Shown in pieces: positions 1 to 7,387 of a DNA stretch of 8,832 nt (position 1 is the stretch's first letter; the number at the start of each line of letters is the position of its first letter). Source of the stretch: an uncultured Eggerthella sp. (GTDB taxonomy: Bacteria; Actinomycetota; Coriobacteriia; Coriobacteriales; Eggerthellaceae); contig CABRGJ010000025.1 in NCBI GenBank assembly GCA_902470405.1, positions 1 to 8,832 of the forward strand. The letters are read 5' to 3'. Under the pieces are notes generated by a model. That model saw only the letters and a list, made by a program, of their open reading frames with translations, was not told the DNA's origin and did not search any database. Position numbers and translations under genes: made by a program.

Positions 1-4
1 GAGA

Positions 5-1336
5 CTAGGCCTCTTGCGCTTGTGCGTCTGCCTCGATCTCGGATGCGATCTCTTCCTCCACGATCTCACCACGATGCTTCTTGATGGAACGGAGCAGCAT
101 GATCAGGCAGAAGATGCCGATCACTGCCAGTCCGATCTCGATACCGAAGATGCTGTTGAAGGCTGCGGTACCCTGAGCATCGATCATGGAACCATACCAG
201 GTGTGGATGAAGACGTCGGGCAAGAAGCCGATCACGGAGAGCAGACCAGCTGCGGTACCGAAGATCTGCATAGGGATCTTCACTTCAGAGAGCGGGGATG
301 AACCGATCGAGAAGGCACCGTAGGTTGCGAAGCCGAAGAGTACGACCATGATGGATACGACCATTACGCCGTTGGGATCATGCGGATAGAAGATGAATCC
401 GATCAATACTGCTATTGAGAGGATGAATCCGCCGATGATAGCCTTCGAAGGACTCTTTATCTTCGTTGCTATGAAGCCGACGACCGGGCCAGCCAGCAGA
501 CCGATACCATAGGTACGGATGAGGCCGATCACGTTGACCAAGTTACCATCAGCGCCAAAGCACTGGGTCAGGTAAGGCGTGGTGTAGGTTGCACCTTGAT
601 AGACCGCGTAGCAGCAGAAGTATGCGATGCACGCCCAGATAACGCCAGGATGCTTGAAAGCTTGTACTGCCTCTGAGAGGCTGAAGAGCTTCGCGTTCTT
701 ATTGATCTCGCTCTTGAAATCAGGGATCAGGAAGAACGCGATGATGCCGAGTACCGCGATAACGACAGCCAGGAAGACGAGCATGACCTGTACGCCCACT
801 GCGGTGTTTGCGATGGATGCGATGATGCCAGCGTTGATGAGGCCGAGCACGAGTCCGGTCACACCATAGATCGAGTACGAGATACCGATCTTAGAGGCGT
901 ATTCGTCTTCTTCGCAACAGAGTCGAACCACTTTAAAGCGGGTGCCCCACCAAATGAGGATAGAGGTGATGCCCATGGCTACGAAGAGTGCGAAACAAAC
1001 CTGAACAGACGGAAGCGTCGCATAAACGAACACCAAGACCGCGGTGGCTAAGAAGCCGACCGTGGCTAACGTTCGCATGCGGAATTTGTCGGCTACGATG
1101 CCTGACGGTAAATAACAGATCATCGCAGCGATGCCATAAGCAGAGACCATAAGGCCGAGGTCTGCGTTAGTGCAGCCAAGCGCTTGCATCAGCGGATCAT
1201 AAAAAACGTTTTTCAAATACATAGGCGCATAGATGATCGACGATCCCATAGAGATCAAGATCACGAGCGCCCATTTGTGAAATGTTGAGATGTCGCGATA
1301 CGTCACCTCACCTTTGCTCTTTGCTCGGAGTGACAT
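5..1336 (-). CDS. MFS family permease (substrate unknown)
   Basis: A 443-residue integral membrane protein with about twelve hydrophobic segments, the usual length for a major facilitator superfamily secondary transporter. The loop after the second helix (residues 79-88) reads GIVADKFRMR, a good match to MFS motif A (G-x3-D-x2-R). The central cytoplasmic loop (about residues 205-225) is charged, and the C-terminal tail from about residue 420 is acidic and cytoplasmic. The ATG at 1336 is preceded by AAAGGGG about seven bases upstream, which supports this start. It is transcribed divergently from the membrane-anchored LuxR-type regulator at 1630, which probably controls it. Family membership is clear; the substrate is not. 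The gene is complete, with its stop only a few bases from the window edge, so any co-transcribed enzyme that would reveal the substrate lies outside the window. Confidence 0.9.
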   Translation of the reverse strand: MSLRAKSKGEVTYRDISTFHKWALVILISMGSSIIYAPMYLKNVFYDPLMQALGCTNADLGLMVSAYGIAAMICYLPSGIVADKFRMRTLATVGFLATAVLVFVYATLPSVQVCFALFVAMGITSILIWWGTRFKVVRLCCEEDEYASKIGISYSIYGVTGLVLGLINAGIIASIANTAVGVQVMLVFLAVVIAVLGIIAFFLIPDFKSEINKNAKLFSLSEAVQAFKHPGVIWACIAYFCCYAVYQGATYTTPYLTQCFGADGNLVNVIGLIRTYGIGLLAGPVVGFIATKIKSPSKAIIGGFILSIAVLIGFIFYPHDPNGVMVVSIMVVLFGFATYGAFSIGSSPLSEVKIPMQIFGTAAGLLSVIGFLPDVFIHTWYGSMIDAQGTAAFNSIFGIEIGLAVIGIFCLIMLLRSIKKHRGEIVEEEIASEIEADAQAQEA

Positions 1337-1405
1337 CGGTTTCCCCTTTCTTCCTTTTCCCTTGGCTATGCAGGCGCGATCAGCCTGTCTTTGCCGATGG
1401 GGTCA

Positions 1406-1423
1406 TCATGCATGAACGCGTTC
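1406..1423. promoter_or_regulatory. Two abutting palindromes in the divergent control region (candidate operator)
   Basis: TCATGCATGA (1406-1415) and GAACGCGTTC (1414-1423) are each perfect 10-bp palindromes and overlap by two bases. They lie about 80 bases upstream of the MFS start in the region shared with the divergent regulator gene. LuxR-type HTH proteins bind as dimers to inverted repeats, so this is a plausible operator. The assignment is inferred from position and symmetry only. No convincing minus-strand -10 for the MFS gene could be fixed. Confidence 0.35.
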
Positions 1424-1524
1424 GTTGGCGCATCGCAAGTTGCAGATGATTGTGGATTCACGACCAAAGTGGGGAGACCTATTTTTTTGGTGAGTAACGG
1501 AATACTAAAAAACGAGTGATGCTC

Positions 1525-1558
1525 TGAGCTGATGGTCTGTATGCTGATACTATATAAA
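1525..1558 (+). promoter_or_regulatory. Candidate promoter of the LuxR-type regulator gene
   Basis: The AT-rich run TACTATATAAA (1548-1558) offers overlapping -10 matches (TACTAT, TATATA or TATAAA). No good -35 hexamer sits at 16-18 bases; TGAGCT at 1525 is the spaced candidate and matches poorly. A small dyad, GTAT-4-ATAC (1539-1550), overlaps the -10. A T7 tract (1482-1488) and an A6 tract (1507-1512) upstream may bend DNA or act as an UP-like element. A strong -10 with a weak -35 suggests activator dependence. The 5' leader would be about 65 bases. Confidence 0.4.
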
Positions 1559-1629
1559 GGGGATGAAAACGCAGGGAAATAACGTTGCGCTTTCGTTTGG
1601 GGGAAGAGAAAAGAAAAAGGTAGATAATC

Positions 1630-3165
1630 ATGCAGGGTGCTGGAATTGCTCTTGACGAAGACGAAGAGCAAGGCTTGGTTGGGAATGTCGATGGGGGGAT
1701 TTCCAACGAATCGCTAAAAGATAGTAAGAGAAAACCGGTCATGGATAGAGTGATGAACGTTCATCCGAGCGTGAACCCTTTGCTCAAATATGTCGGTTTT
1801 TCGCTCCTGATGGCATATCACTATATTATGTGGTTCAGTCCTTCGAGCTTCTTCAAGACCGACTTGCTGGCAGGAAGCGTCACAGCTGCGTGGTTGTGCA
1901 ACCTAGTCGCAACGGCTCTGACCTTGATCGTGGTCGCTTGCGCGCTTGGTCGCAAGAAGCACCTCTCTGACAAACCGCTGCTTTCCTGCGTGATCGCGGT
2001 GCTTCTGGTAGTGGTCACGGCGTTGTTGCTTTATGGTGCGCCACTCGCTCGGCAATCGCTCGTGATCGATATCTTCAGTTTCATAGCCGGTGCCCTTGAA
2101 GGGTTGATGTGGGTGCTTTGGGGTGAATCTTTGACGCGCGCGCGGGCGAACTTTTCGGTCGTTCATATCGGCACTACGTTCGGTGCGACCGTGCTCATCG
2201 CGATGCTCGTAAGCCTCTTTCTTCCTGCGTTTCTGGTGCCTCTCTTTGTGATGCTCTTGGCGGCATTGTCAGGCGTGTTCCTCTATGTGCATAGACAGAT
2301 CCCTGCTTCGTATCCGGTATTATTGCCGCGTGATACGGTCAAGCCCGCTATTCCCAGCGTGATGGCAGTATGTGGCGTTGGCTGTTTTGTGGGAGTGGCC
2401 TGCTATTACCTTGTCGCTATCGTGCCGTGGGAGCACTTTGCGATCGGGGAACATATCTTCGAGATCGGTGTGGTAGCAGCGGCAGTGCTGATTCTGGTCA
2501 CTTCAGGACTTTCGGTGCTCTTCAAGGCAAAAGCCTCCATGTTCAAGCTCTTTCCGTATTATCTGGTTTTCGCTATCGTTGGTCTGGCTTTGTTCCAGAG
2601 CAACGAATCGCTCTTTTTGCTGGCGTTCGCGGTAGGGCTCAGCATTGCATCGCTCTTGGAAGTGTCGCTGATCATGTACTTCGGCACGCTGATGCGTCGC
2701 GGCTTCTTCGCGCCTGCGCTTGCGATCGCATTTTCGGTGGCATCGATCCGCATTGGTATTGCGCTAGGTAATTGCCTTGGATTGTTCTACGAGAGTAATC
2801 CAGCCATCGCGCAGGTTGCGGTCGCTCCGACCACGCTTGCTTTCATCTGTATTCTGGCTTTCGTGCTAGTGCCAGTCGGCAAGCTTGAGCCGCGCTTTGT
2901 AGCGCTTACTACAGCGCCAGTTGCGCCTTCGGAGGTCAATACGATCTGCGATCAGATCATCTGTGAGTTCAAGCTTTCTGAACGCGAAGGGCAGATCTTG
3001 CGGCTCATCGCGCGGGGCAACACCGTGAATAACATTGCGAATAAGCTGGTTATATCGCCGCATACGGTCAATACGCATATTCGCCACATCTACGATAAGA
3101 TCGGCATTCATAAGCGTAACGAACTGATCGAATACATCAACATGAAGAAGGAAGAGAGCGCCTAG
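1630..3165 (+). CDS. Membrane-embedded LuxR-type transcriptional regulator
   Basis: A 511-residue protein in three parts. Residues 1 to about 45 are a hydrophilic, acid-rich N-terminus. About residues 50-420 contain around twelve hydrophobic helices, resembling a transporter core. Residues 447-511 form a LuxR/GerE-type HTH: LSEREGQILRLIARG opens the domain and SPHTVNTHIRHIYDKIGI (about 476-493) is the recognition helix region. This architecture is known from Coriobacteriia, where such genes commonly sit beside transporters or redox enzymes; ligands are largely unknown. It probably senses a membrane or extracellular signal and regulates the divergent MFS gene (inference). The start at ATG 1630 has a loosely spaced AAGG upstream. 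An alternative ATG at 1741 would remove the acidic tail but has no better ribosome-binding site. Confidence 0.88.
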   Translation: MQGAGIALDEDEEQGLVGNVDGGISNESLKDSKRKPVMDRVMNVHPSVNPLLKYVGFSLLMAYHYIMWFSPSSFFKTDLLAGSVTAAWLCNLVATALTLIVVACALGRKKHLSDKPLLSCVIAVLLVVVTALLLYGAPLARQSLVIDIFSFIAGALEGLMWVLWGESLTRARANFSVVHIGTTFGATVLIAMLVSLFLPAFLVPLFVMLLAALSGVFLYVHRQIPASYPVLLPRDTVKPAIPSVMAVCGVGCFVGVACYYLVAIVPWEHFAIGEHIFEIGVVAAAVLILVTSGLSVLFKAKASMFKLFPYYLVFAIVGLALFQSNESLFLLAFAVGLSIASLLEVSLIMYFGTLMRRGFFAPALAIAFSVASIRIGIALGNCLGLFYESNPAIAQVAVAPTTLAFICILAFVLVPVGKLEPRFVALTTAPVAPSEVNTICDQIICEFKLSEREGQILRLIARGNTVNNIANKLVISPHTVNTHIRHIYDKIGIHKRNELIEYINMKKEESA

Positions 3166-3186
3166 CGGGTCGAGCCCGCCCGAGCG

Positions 3187-3270
3187 GCGTTGCTGTGCGA
3201 GAGCGTTTTCGCCAGTTCGTTCTGAGCGTTTATCAAGCATCGCAGCAACGCGCAACCCTTATTGCGCTTT
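3187..3270 (+). terminator. Candidate terminator after the LuxR-type gene
   Basis: GCGCAA (3250-3255) and TTGCGC (3262-3267) form a 6-bp stem with a 6-base loop followed by TTT, a modest intrinsic terminator about 85 bases past the regulator stop. A longer inverted repeat, GCGTTGCTG (3187-3195) with CAGCAACGC (3243-3251), overlaps its left arm by two bases, so the two structures compete. A GC hairpin, GCGGG-5-CCCGC (3165-3179), starts at the last base of the stop codon but lacks a T-run. Confidence 0.4.
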
Positions 3271-3320
3271 CCTAAGAGTTTCCTTATGTTCACAAATCAT
3301 CGACTGATTGGTTGCAGCGC

Positions 3321-3348
3321 CTGAGCTGGTGATCGCTTGGTCTAGAAT
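3321..3348 (+). promoter_or_regulatory. Candidate promoter of the branched-chain amino acid transporter gene
   Basis: TAGAAT (3343-3348) is a five-of-six match to the -10 consensus. CTGAGC (3321-3326) lies 16 bases upstream as a weak -35. The predicted start of transcription near 3355 gives a leader of about 40 bases before the ATG at 3394. Confidence 0.4.
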
Positions 3349-3393
3349 CATGTCCATTCAAGGCATTCAACAACTTGTGCGGATGGACTTTAC

Positions 3394-4716
3394 ATGAGGC
3401 AAATCGGCAGAACAAAGGGGAAAGTGGCACTTGGGAGGGACTCGATCGTGGTCGGGTTCTCTCTTTTTGCGATGTTCTTTGGTGCGGGAAACCTGATCTT
3501 CCCACCGACATTAGGGCAGCTAAGTGGCGATCTTTGGGTCTGGGGATTCGTGGGATTCTTGCTCGTCGACGCTGTCTTGTCGTGCCTTGGTGTATTCGTG
3601 GTAAGTCGCCTTGGTGGTCCGCGGGGAGCTTTCGAAGGTGCGCTTGGGAAGATCGGCGGGACGGTTCTCACCGCTACCGCTATCTTGTGCCTTTGCGTGA
3701 TCTTTGCCATGCCACGTACGGCAGCCACTACCTTCGAATTGTCGGTTGCTCCTTATTTGGGCGAAAGTGCGAATTCTTTCTTGATCCCGTTCTCGATCTT
3801 GTTCTTCGTGGTCGTTTATCTGCTCACGTGTAGGAAGTCGCGTGTTGTTGATATCATTGGTAAATTCTTCACGCCAACGCTGTTGATCGGTGTGCTCGTG
3901 CTGATCGTGGCAGGGATCGCGCATCCGCTTGGCGAGATCCAACCACCGCAAACGGACTATGTATTCCAAGAAGGTATTCGTTCGGGCTACCAGACCATGG
4001 ATGCTCTTGGGGTTGCGGCGTTTTCCATCATCATTCTGGATTCTGCTGTTGTGAAGAGCTACACCGATCCTGGTAAGAGCTCGGCGCTTCTCGCATGGGC
4101 GAGCATGGGGGCGGTGCTGATGCTCGCAGTCGTCTATGGCGGACTGACGTATCTTGGTGCAACTTCGGTGTCACTTGGAACAGGTATGTCGCAGGCCGAC
4201 TTGCTCGTTGCTATTGCTGAGAGCGTTTTGGGGGAGGCGGGCAAGATCCTGCTGAGCGTGATCGTGGTGCTTGCCTGTGTGACCACGGCTGTTGCGCTGG
4301 TAAGTTCTGCGGCTGATTTCTTCAGTCGGCTGTTCAAGAACAAGATCTCCTATCGGGCGCTTTTGGTAATAGATTGCGTGATCGGTGCACTGATCTGCGA
4401 TATGGGCCTCGATAATATCATTCGCCTTGCTGATCCGGTGCTGGGCGTGGTGTATCCGCCTTTCATTACGGTGGTGGTGCTTTTGATCTTCAGGAAGCAG
4501 ATCAAGCTGCGCGAAGTCTACCAGGGGGCTGCTGTTGGTGCGCTCGTGGGAGGGATCGTGGTCGAATTGGCGGTCACCAATGTGGTGACCATTGTTCCGC
4601 TCGAGCTGCTCCCTCTGGCATCGGCAGGTTTTGGCTGGCTCGTCTTTGCTCTTGCAGGTGCTCTGGTCGGCCTTGTTATGGGCCTTGCCAGGCGGAGAGC
4701 GTTAAATGGGTCGTGA
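3394..4716 (+). CDS. brnQ: Branched-chain amino acid:cation symporter, LIVCS/BrnQ family
   Basis: A 440-residue polytopic membrane protein of typical BrnQ length, which imports leucine, isoleucine and valine with Na+ or H+. The diagnostic N-terminal motif FFGAGNLIFPP occupies residues 28-38 in the first helix, and about twelve hydrophobic segments follow. ATG 3394 has only a weak GGA six bases upstream. GTG at 3424, preceded by AAAGGGG but at only three bases, is an in-frame alternative that would shorten the cytoplasmic N-terminus by ten residues. A 15-codon frame starting at ATG 3350 ends in TGA overlapping this start (ATGA), which could couple translation if it is transcribed. The gene converges on the MerR gene and appears to be a single-gene unit. 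Family assignment is firm; substrate preference is inferred from the family. Confidence 0.92.
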   Translation: MRQIGRTKGKVALGRDSIVVGFSLFAMFFGAGNLIFPPTLGQLSGDLWVWGFVGFLLVDAVLSCLGVFVVSRLGGPRGAFEGALGKIGGTVLTATAILCLCVIFAMPRTAATTFELSVAPYLGESANSFLIPFSILFFVVVYLLTCRKSRVVDIIGKFFTPTLLIGVLVLIVAGIAHPLGEIQPPQTDYVFQEGIRSGYQTMDALGVAAFSIIILDSAVVKSYTDPGKSSALLAWASMGAVLMLAVVYGGLTYLGATSVSLGTGMSQADLLVAIAESVLGEAGKILLSVIVVLACVTTAVALVSSAADFFSRLFKNKISYRALLVIDCVIGALICDMGLDNIIRLADPVLGVVYPPFITVVVLLIFRKQIKLREVYQGAAVGALVGGIVVELAVTNVVTIVPLELLPLASAGFGWLVFALAGALVGLVMGLARRRALNGS

Positions 4717-4809
4717 CTCTAGCTTAATCTCGGCACCTATCCTCTCCAACGCCTTCAGCGCCTGATGCGCCTGCAAGTTGTCCCGCAATGTTAGAAGTTC
4801 AAGCAGCTC
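4702..4809 (-). pseudogene. Possible C-terminal remnant of an unknown gene
   Basis: The minus strand reads open for 35 codons between a TGA at 4812-4810 and a TAA at 4704-4702, in the gap between the two convergent genes and overlapping the last 15 bases of brnQ. The peptide is strongly helical and charged (it includes LRDNLQAHQALKALERIG) with codons such as GCG, CAG, AAG and GAG, so it looks like real protein rather than random translation. There is no good start codon or ribosome-binding site, and no family was recognised. It may be a relic of a gene lost when brnQ or the MerR gene arrived, or a chance open frame. Confidence 0.25.
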
Positions 4810-4818
4810 TCAATTGAA

Positions 4819-4855
4819 GTACACCCACTGGGGCAAACAGCTTCGGTGGGTGTAC
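4819..4855. terminator. Strong hairpin between convergent genes (candidate bidirectional terminator)
   Basis: GTACACCCAC (4819-4828) is perfectly complementary to GTGGGTGTAC (4846-4855). The stem continues inward with G-C and G-U pairs to a small AAACA loop (4835-4839), giving roughly 16 pairs. It sits between the 3' ends of the transporter and MerR genes, as expected for a shared terminator. Neither side carries a proper T-run, so it may work with Rho, act as a 3'-end stabiliser, or be a protein-binding dyad. Confidence 0.5.
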
Positions 4856-4922
4856 CCTGTGCAATTCATAATCTTCCCCTTACTACGAACTGCGTGCGGC
4901 AACCCGATTGAGGGGCATAATG

Positions 4923-5702
4923 CTATTCGAGATTTGCTTTGATGATATCGCGCAGGAACTCGGTTGCACCGACCCCGCATGCTCCATCATAGTATTCAAC
5001 GAAGCGCCGATCTCCAAGATACCCCTCTGCCAGAGCCACATGAGCTTCGGGTGAGTAGGCGTCTTCACCCCAATGCACTTTTATCCATTGGGCGTGCATT
5101 CCTGCCACGAGCTTGGATTCGGGCGACATGGGATCCTTGGTCTTCATAGCGGTGGCCAAGTTGTCCTTGATGCGTTGTTCGAGCTCTTCTTTGGCATTCC
5201 ATGCCGTCTTGCTCATCCCGAGCATTCGCTCATTTACGCGATCGATGGCTTCATCGCCGTACAGCTTACGTGCCTCTTGTCCATACTCTTTCTCGAAGTC
5301 GGCAACTGATTGCTTCTTTATCTGGTCAAATCGTTCCTTGTCATCCATCTTCTCGAAATCCTCCAATCCGGCCACAGCAATCCGAGCTGCGGCTATGGTC
5401 TTGTCCAGTTCTTCCCTTTGTCGACAAAGAAGGGTCAAATGCTCTTGAAGCATGGTTTCGAGGTTGAAGTCGGACTTGTCGAGTGCGTCCTCGATAGATT
5501 CCAAAGGGACACCGCAAGACCGTAGGAGTAGGATGTGTTGCAACCTGTGCATGTCGGCCGCGCTATAGACCCGATAGCCGTTATGGGCTCGTGCTGGGAC
5601 GAGCAGTCCGATCTGGTCGTAGTAGCGAAGCGTGCGCGGGCTAACGCCAGCCCAGTCAGCCAATTCCTTGGTGGTGAACGTTTTGTCCTCTGGAATTGTC
5701 AC
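4923..5702 (-). CDS. MerR-family activator with TipAS-like drug-binding domain
   Basis: A regulator of about 259 residues. Residues 8-75 form the winged HTH of the MerR family: FTTKELADWAGVSPRTLRYYD contains the recognition region, followed by the wing motif NGYRVY. A coiled-coil dimerisation helix covers about residues 76-120. The remainder resembles the TipAS antibiotic-recognition domain of TipAL and related proteins, with a PEAHVALAEGYLGDRRF stretch and a YYDGACGVGATEFLRD tail. Such proteins bind cyclic thiopeptides or other amphipathic drugs and then activate a 19-bp-spacer promoter. In this protein a cysteine lies near the C-terminus; whether it corresponds to the thiostrepton-binding cysteine of TipAL cannot be judged without alignment. 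GTG at 5702 has GGAG five bases upstream and is preferred over GTG at 5708, which overlaps that GGAG. An ABC-F gene follows upstream in the same orientation. Confidence 0.88.
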   Translation of the reverse strand: MTIPEDKTFTTKELADWAGVSPRTLRYYDQIGLLVPARAHNGYRVYSAADMHRLQHILLLRSCGVPLESIEDALDKSDFNLETMLQEHLTLLCRQREELDKTIAAARIAVAGLEDFEKMDDKERFDQIKKQSVADFEKEYGQEARKLYGDEAIDRVNERMLGMSKTAWNAKEELEQRIKDNLATAMKTKDPMSPESKLVAGMHAQWIKVHWGEDAYSPEAHVALAEGYLGDRRFVEYYDGACGVGATEFLRDIIKANLE

Positions 5703-5741
5703 AGTCACTCCAATCTCGTCGCTTCATGAGCATCTGCGATA

Positions 5742-5772
5742 AGACTAGGCTATGACGCAACGTAAAGGTCAA
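5742..5772 (-). promoter_or_regulatory. MerR-type promoter/operator of the TipAS-like regulator gene
   Basis: On the minus strand, TTGACC (-35, 5772-5767) and TAGTCT (-10, 5747-5742, fitting TAnnnT) are separated by exactly 19 bases, the long spacer characteristic of MerR-activated promoters. The spacer holds the dyad TGACCTTTACGTTGCGTCA (5771-5753), with TGAC/GTCA half-sites. The predicted transcription start near 5735 gives a leader of about 33 bases before GTG 5702. The site very probably mediates autoregulation by the gene's own product, based on family knowledge plus the observed spacing. Confidence 0.72.
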
Positions 5773-5848
5773 GCATGAGTATAAAAGAAAATGTCATCAC
5801 ATACGCTCCTGCTTATTGCTGCCGCGGAGTAAAACAATAATCGTGAGC

Positions 5849-5871
5849 AAAAGCGTCATTTTTGCCATGAC
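5849..5871 (-). terminator. Weak candidate terminator of the ABC-F gene
   Basis: On the minus strand, GTCAT (5871-5867) pairs with ATGAC (5859-5855) around a GGCAAAA loop, followed by GC and TTTT (to 5849), about 30 bases past the stop. The stem is only 5 bp. A second short dyad, AAGAAG-3-CTTCTT (5872-5886), lies just upstream. Termination could equally occur elsewhere or depend on Rho. Confidence 0.25.
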
Positions 5872-5899
5872 AAGAAGGCTCTTCTTCAAGACCCAAGAT

Positions 5900-7387
5900 T
5901 TAGACGATCTGTAATCTAACCAGTTTTTCGCCGTGAATTATCTCCCATGCAATCTGCGTGACTGCCTCCGACAGCAGCCTATCATGCGTTACCAATAGCA
6001 ACGCGCCAGGAAAGTCGATTAGTGTCTCTTGCAACGCTTTGATGGAGCCCAAATCGAGGTGATTCGTCGGTTCGTCGAGCACAAGAAAATTAGGGTTCAT
6101 GACAAGTTGCTCGGCAAGCATGAGCTTACGGAGCTCACCTGGGCTCAGGTCATCACCATCGAGCAGCTTGTCAGGATCGGAGTTCAACCTCGCTACAATG
6201 GAGAGGATGCGGCCTTTCATCTCCTGATCCTGATCTCGGAGATGCTTCAAGGCCCGCTCTCGTTTCCCAGGCCCGACATTCTGGGGAATGAACGCTGTCT
6301 TCACGGTGTCAGGAACAGACTCAACAACGCTCTTCACGACGAGGCTCTTTCCTGTTCCATTCGCGCCGATCAGCACCACGTGCTCTGTTGGCGCGATCCA
6401 GAGCTCTGGCACGTCTATTGAAAAATCGCCAACAGACAGTCGAGTTGCCTCCAAGTGCGCCACGTAGCTTGATCGTGCTGCGATACCAAACTCGCCGATA
6501 CGATGGTCGTATCGCTTCGAGATAGCACTCTTTGAGAGTGCGGCCTCAGCCTTTGCGAGCCGCCCGTTCATCGTGGACGAGAGCTTACCGGCCACGCCGT
6601 CCTTTCCCGATACAATGGCGCGTCCGATCTTTTCGCGAGCGTCGCTGTCTCCTTTGCTCAATCCGCGCTTGCTTCGCTTGCCCTTCTGACGCGCCGCCTC
6701 TTCGCTTCGGCGTTGGGCTTCAGCCTTCAGACGCTTTGCTTCGCGACTCGCTCTCTCATGGTCTCTGATCGCAGAGGCGCGTTCACTCGCTGCTTGATCG
6801 CTGGCCTTCGAGTACCCTCCAGGCCGCATCGTCCAACGCGCGTCCTCGCACATAAGACTCTGGCCCACAAGGCTATCGAGCAGATCCCTATCGTGCGAGA
6901 TGAGGATACCGATTCTCTCGAACGATGCGAGGGCCTCTCTCACGATGCCGCGCGTGGCAGCATCGAGGTCGTTGGTCGGCTCGTCCATGATGAGGACATC
7001 CGGTTGTGCATAGAGAGCGCATGCAATCTGAATCCGCTTCTGCTGACCGCCCGAGAGCGTGTCATAGCGCCAGAACCAGTCGTCCTCGATGCGAAGTAGT
7101 GCTCTTGCCCGTTGTGCCTCTTTACCCCAATCCGATGCGAGATTGAAGAGATTTTCCGGCTCCTGGGTTGAGTCCTGCTGACAATACGACGAGAACAGGG
7201 TTGGGCTCACCGTTCCAGAATCTGGCACAACGATGCGAGCAGCAATGCGTGCGAGCGTGCTCTTCCCGCATCCGTTGTCGCCGATGATGCCTGTCCATCC
7301 CGACAGGAACGTGACGCTGACGTCATTAATGGTGGGCGATACCGCCCCAGGGTAGGTATAGTTGATGTGAGCGAGATTCAGTTGCAT
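5900..7387 (-). CDS. ABC-F family ATPase, probable antibiotic-resistance ribosomal protection protein
   Basis: A soluble 495-residue protein with two ABC ATPase domains in tandem and no membrane segment, the layout of the ABC-F family. Domain 1 has Walker A GDNGCGKST (36-44), signature LSGGQ (111-115) and Walker B with catalytic glutamate LIMDEPTNDLD (132-142). Domain 2 has Walker A GANGTGKS (341-348), signature LSPGE (414-418), Walker B FLVLDEPTNHLD (434-445) and switch histidine 468. The inter-domain linker is long and rich in K, R and E, as expected for the arm that reaches the ribosomal E site and peptidyl-transferase region. Length and divergence resemble the Msr/Lsa/Vga resistance types more than housekeeping EttA, but the drug class cannot be assigned. 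ATG 7387, with AAGGAG six bases upstream, is the clear start; a TTG ten codons earlier lies inside the leader hairpin. Confidence 0.88.
   Translation of the reverse strand: MQLNLAHINYTYPGAVSPTINDVSVTFLSGWTGIIGDNGCGKSTLARIAARIVVPDSGTVSPTLFSSYCQQDSTQEPENLFNLASDWGKEAQRARALLRIEDDWFWRYDTLSGGQQKRIQIACALYAQPDVLIMDEPTNDLDAATRGIVREALASFERIGILISHDRDLLDSLVGQSLMCEDARWTMRPGGYSKASDQAASERASAIRDHERASREAKRLKAEAQRRSEEAARQKGKRSKRGLSKGDSDAREKIGRAIVSGKDGVAGKLSSTMNGRLAKAEAALSKSAISKRYDHRIGEFGIAARSSYVAHLEATRLSVGDFSIDVPELWIAPTEHVVLIGANGTGKSLVVKSVVESVPDTVKTAFIPQNVGPGKRERALKHLRDQDQEMKGRILSIVARLNSDPDKLLDGDDLSPGELRKLMLAEQLVMNPNFLVLDEPTNHLDLGSIKALQETLIDFPGALLLVTHDRLLSEAVTQIAWEIIHGEKLVRLQIV

Noticed and set aside
1366..1742. 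Minus-strand open frames across the MFS/LuxR gap
   Set aside because: They cover the promoter region and the LuxR start, give low-complexity Ser/Pro/Phe-rich peptides, and have no start signals.
3375..3833. 152-codon plus-strand frame overlapping the start of brnQ
   Set aside because: It is an out-of-frame shadow of the clear BrnQ coding sequence; its Arg/Trp/Cys-rich translation is typical of a wrong frame.
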